Source: an uncultured Algibacter sp.
Lineage (GTDB): Bacteria > Bacteroidota > Bacteroidia > Flavobacteriales > Flavobacteriaceae
Assembly (NCBI GenBank): GCA_947502405.1
Contig: CANMZT010000003.1
Coordinates: 248,001 to 312,000, forward strand
Direction of reading: 5' to 3'
Length of the DNA stretch: 64,000 nt
Under the pieces are notes generated by a model. It was not told the DNA's origin, made no database searches, and saw nothing but the letters and a program-made list of their open reading frames with translations. Shown one piece after another: positions 8,229 through 15,257 of the stretch. Positions within the stretch are counted from its first letter, which is position 1. The number at the start of each line of letters is the position of its first letter. The translations under genes were made by a program, and so were the position numbers.

Positions 8229-8777
8229 ATGGAAATTCGAATAGAAAAAAAAAGTTTTTATAAGAGTATCTGGAATTTTATCTGGAAATACCGCATCATA
8301 AATTTTATAATATTAGGTTATTTGAGTTTAGATGCTAAAGTAAAATCAAGCACTATAGAAGACTTGAAAATAAAAGTGATTAAACTAGAAGCTATTAAAT
8401 CTACAGCTACTAGCAATATAATTGCGCTCTATTCTGTGTTGGATGATATTGAAATAGCAATTGCAATAGCCAGAAAAGAAGGGGATTTTTTTAAAACGAT
8501 ATTTATAAATAAAACTTACGAGAATGAATGGCTTAAACCACAAGGGTTAAATCGTCATGATGTTATGTTTAAAACCGTATTTAGTTTTTTTCCTAAAAAA
8601 AAGGCAATTCTATATAATAATAGAGATTTAATAGTAGCATTAACAGGTGAAAAAACAGAGTTCACAAATATTGAAAAAGACAGTTTAGGTGGTTATTTCA
8701 CAAACAAAGTAATAAAATCAAGACTAATTGATAGAGATACTTTTTTAGTCAAACAGATTTATCAAAAAAAAAATTAA
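8229..8777 (+). CDS. Hypothetical protein with N-terminal membrane-proximal region
   Basis: This 182-residue, very basic protein has an aromatic, hydrophobic N-terminal region (about residues 14-34, WNFIWKYRIINFIILGYLSL) that may be a membrane anchor, followed by a helical soluble part (about 40-85) and a Lys-rich C-terminal half. No family was recognised. It lies in the run of small membrane proteins between the spike and the polyvalent protein genes. The 44 nt after it hold a short inverted repeat, GTTACGG / CCGTAAT (8783-8804), without a strong T-run. Confidence 0.6.
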   Translation: MEIRIEKKSFYKSIWNFIWKYRIINFIILGYLSLDAKVKSSTIEDLKIKVIKLEAIKSTATSNIIALYSVLDDIEIAIAIARKEGDFFKTIFINKTYENEWLKPQGLNRHDVMFKTVFSFFPKKKAILYNNRDLIVALTGEKTEFTNIEKDSLGGYFTNKVIKSRLIDRDTFLVKQIYQKKN

Positions 8778-8821
8778 ATAATAGCGTTACGGTTTTCCCG
8801 TAATTCAAAAAATTAAGGATC

Positions 8822-9076
8822 ATGAATATCATTAAAAACATCATCACATTTATTAGAAGATTTTGGACCATAATAGGCACATGGATTATGGCTATTATTT
8901 TAAAGTACAAATTTAAAAACGCATTAATGCTGGCCATAGCATTTGGTTTTTGGTTTTTATTTAATGGTGCGTTTTGGGCGCACTTAGGATGGGCAACATT
9001 TTATATCTGGATAGGTATAAACGTAGAAAGTATTCTTGTAATATTTAATGAGTTAAAAGAAAAAAACGGCTGGTAA
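8822..9076 (+). CDS. Small multi-helix membrane protein
   Basis: This is an 84-residue, strongly hydrophobic, tryptophan/phenylalanine-rich protein with two to three possible membrane helices (about 14-28, 35-51 and 54-75; GFWFLFNGAFWAHLGW in the middle). It starts after a 44-nt gap and ends 4 nt before the next gene. No family was recognised. It may be a membrane component of the virion or a lysis protein (inference). Confidence 0.62.
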   Translation: MNIIKNIITFIRRFWTIIGTWIMAIILKYKFKNALMLAIAFGFWFLFNGAFWAHLGWATFYIWIGINVESILVIFNELKEKNGW

Positions 9077-9080
9077 GATT

Positions 9081-9461
9081 ATGGTTTTAATTGGAAAAGT
9101 TAATTGGAAAAATTCTTTTGAAAACATTCTGTATTTAATAACAGGTGCTTTATTGGCTTTTTTTGTTTGTTATAAAACTATGCGTGCCACTACTGATGAT
9201 GTTCTTGCTGCAATAACACCAACCATAGAAAAAGCAATTGATAAAGAAACTATTGCTAATGATATTGTTAATAAAATTGAAGTTCAAGTTGATAAAATAA
9301 AAAAATCAGACACCCTTCAAATTAATATTAACCAGGAGCCATTAAACGATCAGCACCCAAATAACACAATTGTTAAAACTGATAGTTGTGCTATAAGCAT
9401 TTCAGATTACAACAAACTATCAAAAAGCCAGAAAAACAGGATTAACAGGTGGTTAAAATAA
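9081..9461 (+). CDS. Single-helix membrane protein with helical periplasmic-type tail
   Basis: This 126-residue protein has an N-terminal membrane helix (about 14-31, ILYLITGALLAFFVC) followed by a long helical segment (about 37-75) rich in I/V/K/E and a C-terminal KLSKSQKNRINRWLK. An N-in helix followed by a helical tail resembles inner-membrane spanins in outline, but no sequence family was recognised, so this is only a structural analogy. Confidence 0.6.
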   Translation: MVLIGKVNWKNSFENILYLITGALLAFFVCYKTMRATTDDVLAAITPTIEKAIDKETIANDIVNKIEVQVDKIKKSDTLQININQEPLNDQHPNNTIVKTDSCAISISDYNKLSKSQKNRINRWLK

Positions 9462-9468
9462 TTGCATT

Positions 9469-9597
9469 ATGGATAAAAACCTAAAACGAATTGTTGTATT
9501 AAGCGTAATTAATGGTATTGCTATTTATTATTTTAACAAGTGGCTGGATAAAAAAGCATTGCTACCTAAACCTGTTACAGAAAATGAAAAAAAGTAG
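9469..9597 (+). CDS. 42-residue single-helix membrane miniprotein
   Basis: ATG at 9469 opens a 42-codon frame ending TAG at 9595-9597. The product has a basic N-terminus (MDKNLKR), one membrane helix (about 8-22, IVVLSVINGIAIYYF) and a charged tail ending ENEKK. It starts 7 nt after the previous stop, and its last codons overlap the start of the next gene by 14 nt, consistent with translational coupling. No homologue was recognised. Confidence 0.6.
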   Translation: MDKNLKRIVVLSVINGIAIYYFNKWLDKKALLPKPVTENEKK

Positions 9598-10072
9598 TTT
9601 AAAAAAGGGATTAATAATTACATCTATTTTTATTGGTGGTTTGTTTGTGTTTGGGCAACGCAAGTACAAAACAGCTTTGTATGTAATGAACCACATAAAG
9701 TTAGGTATTAAAAAAGTATCAAACTTCAAGTTTTCATTAAGAGATGTTAAGTTTAATGCAGTACTTACTTTGCAAAATCAAACCAATATAGATTTTGGCG
9801 CAACCATTAGTAGCAAGATTGTAATTAAAACTATTAAAGTATATAACGCCAATGGCACCTATTTAGGAAAAGCCAATACTGATATTTATAAAATAAATTT
9901 ACCATCTAAGCAAACAATAGAACTTCCTGAAGCTACATTTAGTTTTGATTTAGGGCATGCTTTTAACGAGTTTGTTAGCAATCATCAAAACTATTTAAAC
10001 AACGATTTTAGCCAGCTTAAATATAAAATAGATGTTGAAGTTTTTGGGAATTTGTTAACTTTAGAAGCGTAA
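9584..10072 (+). CDS. LEA-type-2-like membrane-anchored protein
   Basis: The best start is ATG 9584, overlapping the upstream miniprotein; the longer in-frame opening from 9512 begins inside that gene. The 162-residue product has a basic N-terminus and one membrane helix (about 8-24), then a beta-rich domain (about 45-160) with LRDVKFNAVLTLQNQT and alternating strands that resembles LEA14-type Ig-like folds. In bacteria such domains are often secreted or membrane-anchored. It precedes the polyvalent gene by 18 nt. Role unknown; the fold call is tentative. Confidence 0.62.
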   Translation: MKKSSLKKGLIITSIFIGGLFVFGQRKYKTALYVMNHIKLGIKKVSNFKFSLRDVKFNAVLTLQNQTNIDFGATISSKIVIKTIKVYNANGTYLGKANTDIYKINLPSKQTIELPEATFSFDLGHAFNEFVSNHQNYLNNDFSQLKYKIDVEVFGNLLTLEA

Positions 10073-10090
10073 TACTTAAAACCATACCAC

Positions 10091-13000
10091 ATGAAAACTA
10101 GCGTTGAAAAATTCAATGCCTTAAATGGCAAAATTATATCCAGAACAGACTTAATAAAAATTAGAAATCAAGCTTCAGATGAAAACCAGCATGAAGTTTT
10201 TAGTCGTATTTCTGCTTTAGTAAAAAAGCATCCGGAAGCCCAAAATTTTGAATTAGAAATTGATACTCCAGCTAAATTAAATCAAAAGGCATTAGCTGGA
10301 TCAAAAGAAGATCATGCAGTATTAATTTATTTTAAATACAACGATGATAGTATTGATGGATTACATGTTCTTGAAGAAAAGATAATTAAAGCCGTTAAAG
10401 GGATTGGTGAATACGATGGACACGACATATCTTTTAAACTCCATGAAGGTATATTGTATATCTATGGAGAAAATGCAGATGCCATTTTTAAAGCTATAAA
10501 AAATATTTTAGTGTCTAGTAAAATTATTTCTAATATTGAAGTTACATTGAGATATGGCGATGTTGATACTGATGCAAAAGAGAAAAAAATTAAGATAAAA
10601 AAAACAAAAAGGAAAATAGCAAAAAAAGCTATTAAAACATCAAAAAACACCCAAGACGGTTTGGATTATACGGTTTTGGGGTACACCTCTAAAGGGTTAG
10701 GCGCACCCCAGCATACAGGTATAGCAGAAAAAGCACTAAACTCCTGCGGGCGATTATTAAAAGGTTACAAGTTTGTTAAAGGTGGTGATATTGTAAAAGT
10801 TAAACCTAAAACGAAATCTAAAAATCAACCTACTAATAAAAATCATCCTAAACTAAAATTATATTTTGAAAAATTAAAAGAATTAAAACTTGAAATTGAA
10901 CGAAACGATTTAGATATTCAAAAAAATAATGAAGCTATTAAGGCTGAAAAAGATTTTAAATTAAAATCTAAACTATGGGAAAAGAAAAATGCATTGTTAG
11001 TATTAAAAGATTCAAGAATACAAAGTGAATCTAAAACTTTAAATATCCTTGCTGCTATTTCGGCTGGTGGTGATGTTATTGATATTAAAGACAAAAAAGG
11101 GAAATTACATACTGAAATCGCAGATTTTAGAAACATATCTACAGAAAACTTTGTGTTTGATACTGAAACTATTTTAACAACAGAACACCCAAAATATATA
11201 CCCCTTTTCCATGAAAAAACCCTAAAATCAAGAGGATTTGTCTTTGATGCTATTAAACACGATGAAGATAGCTACTTAGCATCTACTAAAAAGCATGACG
11301 AAAAATTGCAAACAGAATATGTTTTAGTAACATTAGATCAGCTGGTTTTAATTTCTGATTACTATTTAACCAGGATTAAAGCGCAATATGCTGAAAATGC
11401 TAAAAACACTACAAAAAGAGAGTTAGAACGTTGGAATAATTTACCAGAAGATAAAAAAGAAAGGTTTTATACTGTTAATAGCGGTGAAGCGTTATACAGA
11501 AGTTTGCCAGCAAAAGTAAAAAAAACAATTTCGTTAGAAAAATACAAGGCGTTACCTTGGAAGGCGAAGGAATCAGTTTATAAGTTTTACAAACGTCATG
11601 GGTCAAAACGTATTAAAAGTAATTTAGATGACAAGCACATGTTTGCTTCTTTACATCAAATGTACGAGCGTTTTATTAACCCAAAAGCTACAATGCCTAA
11701 ACCTAGAACAGCTAACCCCGAAGTATTTGATTATTGGAAGGTGTTTAGAGATGATTTAAAGTTTAAGCTTATAGATATTGATATACAGAGAAAAGATTAT
11801 AGCGAAACTAGAACTAAAGGCATGGAAACGTCTTTTGGTAATACAAACGTTAAAAAAGCATTATTAAAAGAATACGGTGTATTAGTGAAACGCCAGAACG
11901 GTAGTATTATAAATCCTAAAGAAATTGAACAGATTGAAACTGCATTAAAAAATATTTTTAATGTTATAGGTGATATTTCTGAAATATGCAGATTGTTTGG
12001 GTTAAAAGTTTCGCACACAGGTAAAACATTAGTTTATGCTCGAAAAGCCGTAGGTATATTTTCACCATACCATAAGGCAGTAGCTTCTTCCGCTAAATTT
12101 AGTGCTATGGATTTTGAAACCACATTAGCCCATGAGTTAGCACACTTTTTAGACTATGTTTTAGGTTCAAAAAACGGAAAACGATATTATAGTGATAATT
12201 TTGAAAGTAGCGCAGGGGTGTTGGCTAAAACTTTCAGAAAAGCACTAAATAAGCCTACAAAAAGCAACTATACAAACAGCACGAAAGAATGTTTAGCTAG
12301 AGCAGTAGAGATGCATTTTGCAATAACTAATTTTGGTGATGATGCTATATTGTTCTATGATGAAATGATAGGTCCTGCTGCATTACAAACACGTTATGTA
12401 GATGCTGATAATTTTGTAACCTTAAAAACATATCAAGACACTATTAAACCTTTAGTTTTGGAGTTTTTAAAAGATGTATTCAATAAATCGAATAATTCAC
12501 TTGCAGCACCAAGACACAAAGGAATTGCAAAAGAAGCACTAACAGAATGTGGAAGGCTAAAGACTGGATATAAATATGTTAAAGGCGGTGAGATAGAGAA
12601 AATTGAAAAAAAGAAAAAAGTTTATAATAAACCCGTAAAACCCCAAGAAATAATTACCACACTTAAATCTAGGAAAGATTTAGAAACATGGCTAAAACAA
12701 AACGGTTTCAATATTGTTAAAAAGCACACTCTTGAAAGTTTGTTTACAGGTAAAAAGAATACGCAATATCAATTAAATTTTCAAGATGTAGGTGGTTTGG
12801 TTTTAGATGTATTTGGGCAAAATGTAAAAGAAGGCTACGAAGGTGCTTTTAAAATTAAAGGCTTAGGGTTTGATGAAGCTGATGGGTTGTATAATTATGA
12901 TAATGCTGAAGCATTTTATGAATATTTGGTTATTGGTAATAAGCTAGAAGAACTAACAAGGTTGCCAATTACTGGTGCTGAAAAATTGAGAAAAAAGTAT

Positions 13001-13909
13001 AGCAATACTTTGATTTCAAAAAAAAATAAGAAGCAACTTGCTTTATTTGGTACTAAAAACAAAAAGCCAACCCAAGTTAAAAGCCTAGGTACAGTTTTAA
13101 TAGATGTTAGTACGCCAACACCAACACCTGCCGTTACTGCAAATGAAGGGGTAGTTTCGGCAGTTCCGTTGGAAGTTACACCACAACAAAATACAAAGGT
13201 TTTAGATGACGAGCAAGAAAACCAGAAAAAGCCTGTTGTAAATAAATCAAAAACATCATCAAGATTAATGGATATGTCTTTTGATACTATTGATATGGAT
13301 GAGGGCTGGGAAAACTTTATGCAAGAACCAGCTGCAAACATGAAACTTGCCATTTGGGGAAAACCTAAAAACGGTAAAACTTCTGGAGCATTAGCTTTAG
13401 CTAATTACTTAACAAAAAAAGGAAGTGTTTTTTATAATTTTGTAGACCAAGGGTTTAATAAGTCTACCCAAGATTTATGGCGCATGTCTGGTTTAGCAAA
13501 TAAAAGTAATGCGGAACCATCTGATATAGATGATCTGGATAGTTTAGAAAAAGTAATAAAAGAAGGTGGTTATAGGTTTGTTTTTATTGATATGATTAAT
13601 GACTATATAAACAAAGAAAAAATTACCCCCCAAGAGTTTAAAGATAGATTTATAAAACAGTTTCCTAAAACAAGTTTTATCTTGATTTTTGAAGTTACAA
13701 AAAGCGGTGATTTTAAAGGAGATCAAGCATGGACACATGTTGTAGATGCAATTGTTACAGTTGAAGATTTTTTAATGGAGAACAGGGGTAGGTATGGCAT
13801 TGGCCATTATATTGTATGGGAAGAAGGATTAAAAAAATTCAATCCAAAAAAATATGATGAAATAACCGGTATTGATAGTGCTGCTTTTCCATCATCTGTA
13901 AGCGTTTAG
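10091..13909 (+). CDS. Polyvalent mobile-element protein: LPD-type metallopeptidase plus P-loop ATPase
   Basis: This 1272-residue multidomain protein resembles the polyvalent proteins of phages and conjugative elements. The N-terminus (NALNGKIISRTDLIKIRNQAS, split here as ISRTDLIKIRN) is followed by a basic linker. A short module CGRLLKGYKFVKGGDI lies near residues 218-233 and recurs as CGRLKTGYKYVKGGEI near 818-833. The zinc-peptidase motif HELAH is at 681-685, in an LPD1-like context. The C-terminal part (about 1075-1272) is a RecA-type ATPase with Walker A GKPKNGKTS (1090-1098) and Walker B YRFVFIDMIN. Such proteins can be injected with the DNA and act early in the new host (known for the class); here that is inference. 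It is the last gene before the attachment site. Confidence 0.8.
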   Translation: MKTSVEKFNALNGKIISRTDLIKIRNQASDENQHEVFSRISALVKKHPEAQNFELEIDTPAKLNQKALAGSKEDHAVLIYFKYNDDSIDGLHVLEEKIIKAVKGIGEYDGHDISFKLHEGILYIYGENADAIFKAIKNILVSSKIISNIEVTLRYGDVDTDAKEKKIKIKKTKRKIAKKAIKTSKNTQDGLDYTVLGYTSKGLGAPQHTGIAEKALNSCGRLLKGYKFVKGGDIVKVKPKTKSKNQPTNKNHPKLKLYFEKLKELKLEIERNDLDIQKNNEAIKAEKDFKLKSKLWEKKNALLVLKDSRIQSESKTLNILAAISAGGDVIDIKDKKGKLHTEIADFRNISTENFVFDTETILTTEHPKYIPLFHEKTLKSRGFVFDAIKHDEDSYLASTKKHDEKLQTEYVLVTLDQLVLISDYYLTRIKAQYAENAKNTTKRELERWNNLPEDKKERFYTVNSGEALYRSLPAKVKKTISLEKYKALPWKAKESVYKFYKRHGSKRIKSNLDDKHMFASLHQMYERFINPKATMPKPRTANPEVFDYWKVFRDDLKFKLIDIDIQRKDYSETRTKGMETSFGNTNVKKALLKEYGVLVKRQNGSIINPKEIEQIETALKNIFNVIGDISEICRLFGLKVSHTGKTLVYARKAVGIFSPYHKAVASSAKFSAMDFETTLAHELAHFLDYVLGSKNGKRYYSDNFESSAGVLAKTFRKALNKPTKSNYTNSTKECLARAVEMHFAITNFGDDAILFYDEMIGPAALQTRYVDADNFVTLKTYQDTIKPLVLEFLKDVFNKSNNSLAAPRHKGIAKEALTECGRLKTGYKYVKGGEIEKIEKKKKVYNKPVKPQEIITTLKSRKDLETWLKQNGFNIVKKHTLESLFTGKKNTQYQLNFQDVGGLVLDVFGQNVKEGYEGAFKIKGLGFDEADGLYNYDNAEAFYEYLVIGNKLEELTRLPITGAEKLRKKYSNTLISKKNKKQLALFGTKNKKPTQVKSLGTVLIDVSTPTPTPAVTANEGVVSAVPLEVTPQQNTKVLDDEQENQKKPVVNKSKTSSRLMDMSFDTIDMDEGWENFMQEPAANMKLAIWGKPKNGKTSGALALANYLTKKGSVFYNFVDQGFNKSTQDLWRMSGLANKSNAEPSDIDDLDSLEKVIKEGGYRFVFIDMINDYINKEKITPQEFKDRFIKQFPKTSFILIFEVTKSGDFKGDQAWTHVVDAIVTVEDFLMENRGRYGIGHYIVWEEGLKKFNPKKYDEITGIDSAAFPSSVSV

Positions 13910-13910
13910 T

Positions 13911-13942
13911 GTGTATGTAAAGTGTATGTAGTATAAATACAT
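13911..13942. repeat. Short phased direct repeats next to the attachment site
   Basis: GTGTATGTA occurs at 13911-13919 and again at 13922-13930, one helical turn apart, followed by the imperfect palindrome ATGTAGTATAAATACAT (13926-13942). They lie about 40-70 bp inside the element from the tRNA core, where tyrosine recombinases usually have arm-type or accessory sites. Function is inferred from position. Confidence 0.45.
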
Positions 13943-13980
13943 GAACATAACACATTGATATACAGCACTAAGTTTTTTGT

Positions 13981-14022
13981 CTCATAATCAGAAAGTCCCT
14001 GGTTCGAGCCCAGGTGGGCCCA
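13981..14022 (+). pseudogene. 3' fragment of tRNA-Met (CAT): right attachment site of the element
   Basis: These 42 nt are the 3' part of a tRNA: anticodon loop CTCATAA, 3' anticodon strand TCAGA, T-arm CCTGG-TTCGAGC-CCAGG and acceptor strand TGGGCCC plus discriminator A. No matching 5' acceptor GGGCCCA or D-arm lies upstream; element DNA joins directly at the anticodon loop. This is the usual footprint of integration into a tRNA 3' end, so the intact tRNA should sit at the other end of the element, left of the window. The tRNA terminator follows at 14035-14062. Confidence 0.88.
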
Positions 14023-14034
14023 CTTTAATTTGAA

Positions 14035-14062
14035 AAACCTTTCGTTTTACGGAAGGTTTTTT
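14035..14062 (+). terminator. tRNA terminator
   Basis: AAACCTTTCG, a TTTTA loop, then CGGAAGGTTTTTT: a stem with one G-T pair followed by a T-run, 12 nt after the tRNA fragment. It is the original terminator of the target tRNA gene. Confidence 0.8.
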
Positions 14063-14397
14063 CTTTTTAAGAAACCGAGATTAGTTTTATTTACACAATG
14101 ATATGCCACATCAAACGTTAAATAATCAGAAAGTTTTGAAATAAAAGCTTAGAAAATAACAAGGTTTAAAATATAACTTAGTTTTATAGTCAAATTACAT
14201 ATATTTGCTTTGTAAAATAAAAGTGAGGGATTAATTTTACACTAAAATTTTTTTTTTGGATAATATGTTAACAAATGTTTATCCAGAACCAAAAAAATGC
14301 ATTTCATCGATGTTTTTTAACACTTCGTGGATGTTTTTTGATGCATATGTTTGTAAATATTTTGTAAGCTCGCTTTTTTTTATACATTTGTGACCCC
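14063..14397. other. Intergenic region between attachment site and PID-CTERM gene
   Basis: This 335-bp AT-rich stretch has no convincing gene. It contains a TATATTTG promoter-like element (14200-14207) followed by GTAAAAT / ATTTTAC and a T-run, which could make a very short transcript. The sequence GATGTTTTTT occurs twice close together (about 14308 and 14331), flanked by ATGCAT on both sides, as in an operator. The reverse-strand frame over 14279-14509 looks like a shadow. Confidence 0.4.
14361..14390 (+). promoter_or_regulatory. Bacteroidota-type promoter, near-leaderless
   Basis: TTTG (14361-14364), an 18-nt spacer and TACATTTG (14383-14390) match the TTTG-N19-TAnnTTTG consensus. The ATG pair of the downstream gene lies at 14398 and 14401, only 7-10 nt beyond the box, so the mRNA probably has almost no 5' untranslated region. 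Confidence 0.65.
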
Positions 14398-14604
14398 ATG
14401 ATGATACAAAATAAAAGAATAATTGCCTCAATCTTATTTGTATTAATAAGTTTTGTATGCGTAGCCCAAATTCCTGGTTCAGGACCTCCTCCTCCAGGGC
14501 CACCGCCACCGAGGGGTTTTCCTATTGACGGTGGATTACTTTATGGCGTTGCTTTTGCGATACTTTATGGAATCAAAAAACTAAGGGTGAAAAAAGATAG
14601 TTAG
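14398..14604 (+). CDS. Tiny proline-rich PID-CTERM protein
   Basis: This 68-residue protein has a signal peptide (about 1-22, SILFVLISFVCVAQ), a short proline/glycine stretch (SGPPPPGPPPPRG) and then FPIDGGLLYGVAFAILYGIKKLR, written here in two parts (PIDGGLLYGV and AFAILYGIKKLR). The end matches the PID-CTERM sorting signal of Flavobacteriia: a PID motif, a hydrophobic helix and a basic end. There is almost no mature domain between the signal and the sorting helix. PID-CTERM proteins are usually linked with cell-surface features; the exact role is unknown. It is convergent with ribE. Confidence 0.8.
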   Translation: MMIQNKRIIASILFVLISFVCVAQIPGSGPPPPGPPPPRGFPIDGGLLYGVAFAILYGIKKLRVKKDS

Positions 14605-14606
14605 TA

Positions 14607-15194
14607 CTATTTTAATTCAACAAGTTTAGCAACATATTTTCCTAAAACATCAAACTCTAAATTTACTACCGTTCCTTTTTTAAAGGTATGGAAGTTGGTA
14701 TGTTGATATGTATAAGGTATAATGGCGACACTAAATGTGTTTTTTTGCGAATTCACTACCGTTAAACTTGTGCCGTTAACAGTAATAGAACCTTTTTCTA
14801 TAGTTATATTGTTTAAAGCGCTATCATATTCAAAAGTAAAAACCCAACTCCCATTTTCTTCGTTAATATTGTTGCAAATAGCGGTTTGATCAACATGCCC
14901 CTGAACAATATGGCCATCAAGTCTATCTCCCAGTTTCATAGCCCGTTCAAGATTTATTTTATCACCAATTTGTAAATTATTAAGACTTGTTTTGTCTAAG
15001 GTTTCTTTTATTGCAGTTACGGTATATTCATCATCATTAATGTTAACTACAGTAAGACATACACCATTATGCGCCACACTTTGGTCAATTTTTAACTCAG
15101 ATGTTATTTTGCTTTTTACCGAAATATGAAGATTATCTAATTCAGTTTTTAAATTTGAAACAACACCTATATCTTCAATAATTCCTGTAAACAT
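14607..15194 (-). CDS. ribE: Riboflavin synthase (alpha subunit)
   Basis: This 195-residue enzyme converts two 6,7-dimethyl-8-ribityllumazines to riboflavin plus a pyrimidine by-product. It starts with the classic MFTGIIEDIG. Two homologous lumazine-binding barrels are visible: the first with AHNGVCLTVV, the second with SITVNGTSLTVV, joined by KLGDRLDGHIVQGHVDQ. Length is typical. It is divergent from pdxA; a TAATTTTG box for this gene (15228-15235, minus strand) overlaps the pdxA promoter. No FMN riboswitch fold was seen in the short intergenic space. Confidence 0.96.
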   Translation of the reverse strand: MFTGIIEDIGVVSNLKTELDNLHISVKSKITSELKIDQSVAHNGVCLTVVNINDDEYTVTAIKETLDKTSLNNLQIGDKINLERAMKLGDRLDGHIVQGHVDQTAICNNINEENGSWVFTFEYDSALNNITIEKGSITVNGTSLTVVNSQKNTFSVAIIPYTYQHTNFHTFKKGTVVNLEFDVLGKYVAKLVELK

Positions 15195-15215
15195 TTTATT
15201 CCTTATTTAATTAGT

Positions 15216-15235
15216 TAAATTTGCAATCAAAATTA
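15216..15235. promoter_or_regulatory. Divergent ribE/pdxA promoters
   Basis: TAAATTTG on the + strand (15216-15223) and TAATTTTG on the - strand (complement of 15228-15235) both match the TAnnTTTG box. They are separated by only 4 bp, so transcription starts of the two genes probably compete. Confidence 0.55.
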
Positions 15236-15257
15236 CGAACAAAAGTTGTTATTTTTA

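Noticed and set aside
12916-13353. 145-codon reverse frame inside the polyvalent gene
   Set aside because: Lies wholly within a 3.8-kb forward gene with clear ATPase motif downstream; composition is that of a complement of Lys/Asn-rich coding DNA.
13981-14022. A complete tRNA gene at the junction
   Set aside because: The 5' acceptor strand GGGCCCA, D-arm and 5' anticodon strand are absent; only the 3' part from the anticodon loop is there.
15195-15257. FMN riboswitch upstream of ribE
   Set aside because: The divergent space is only about 60 bp and shows promoter boxes but no FMN-aptamer conserved elements.
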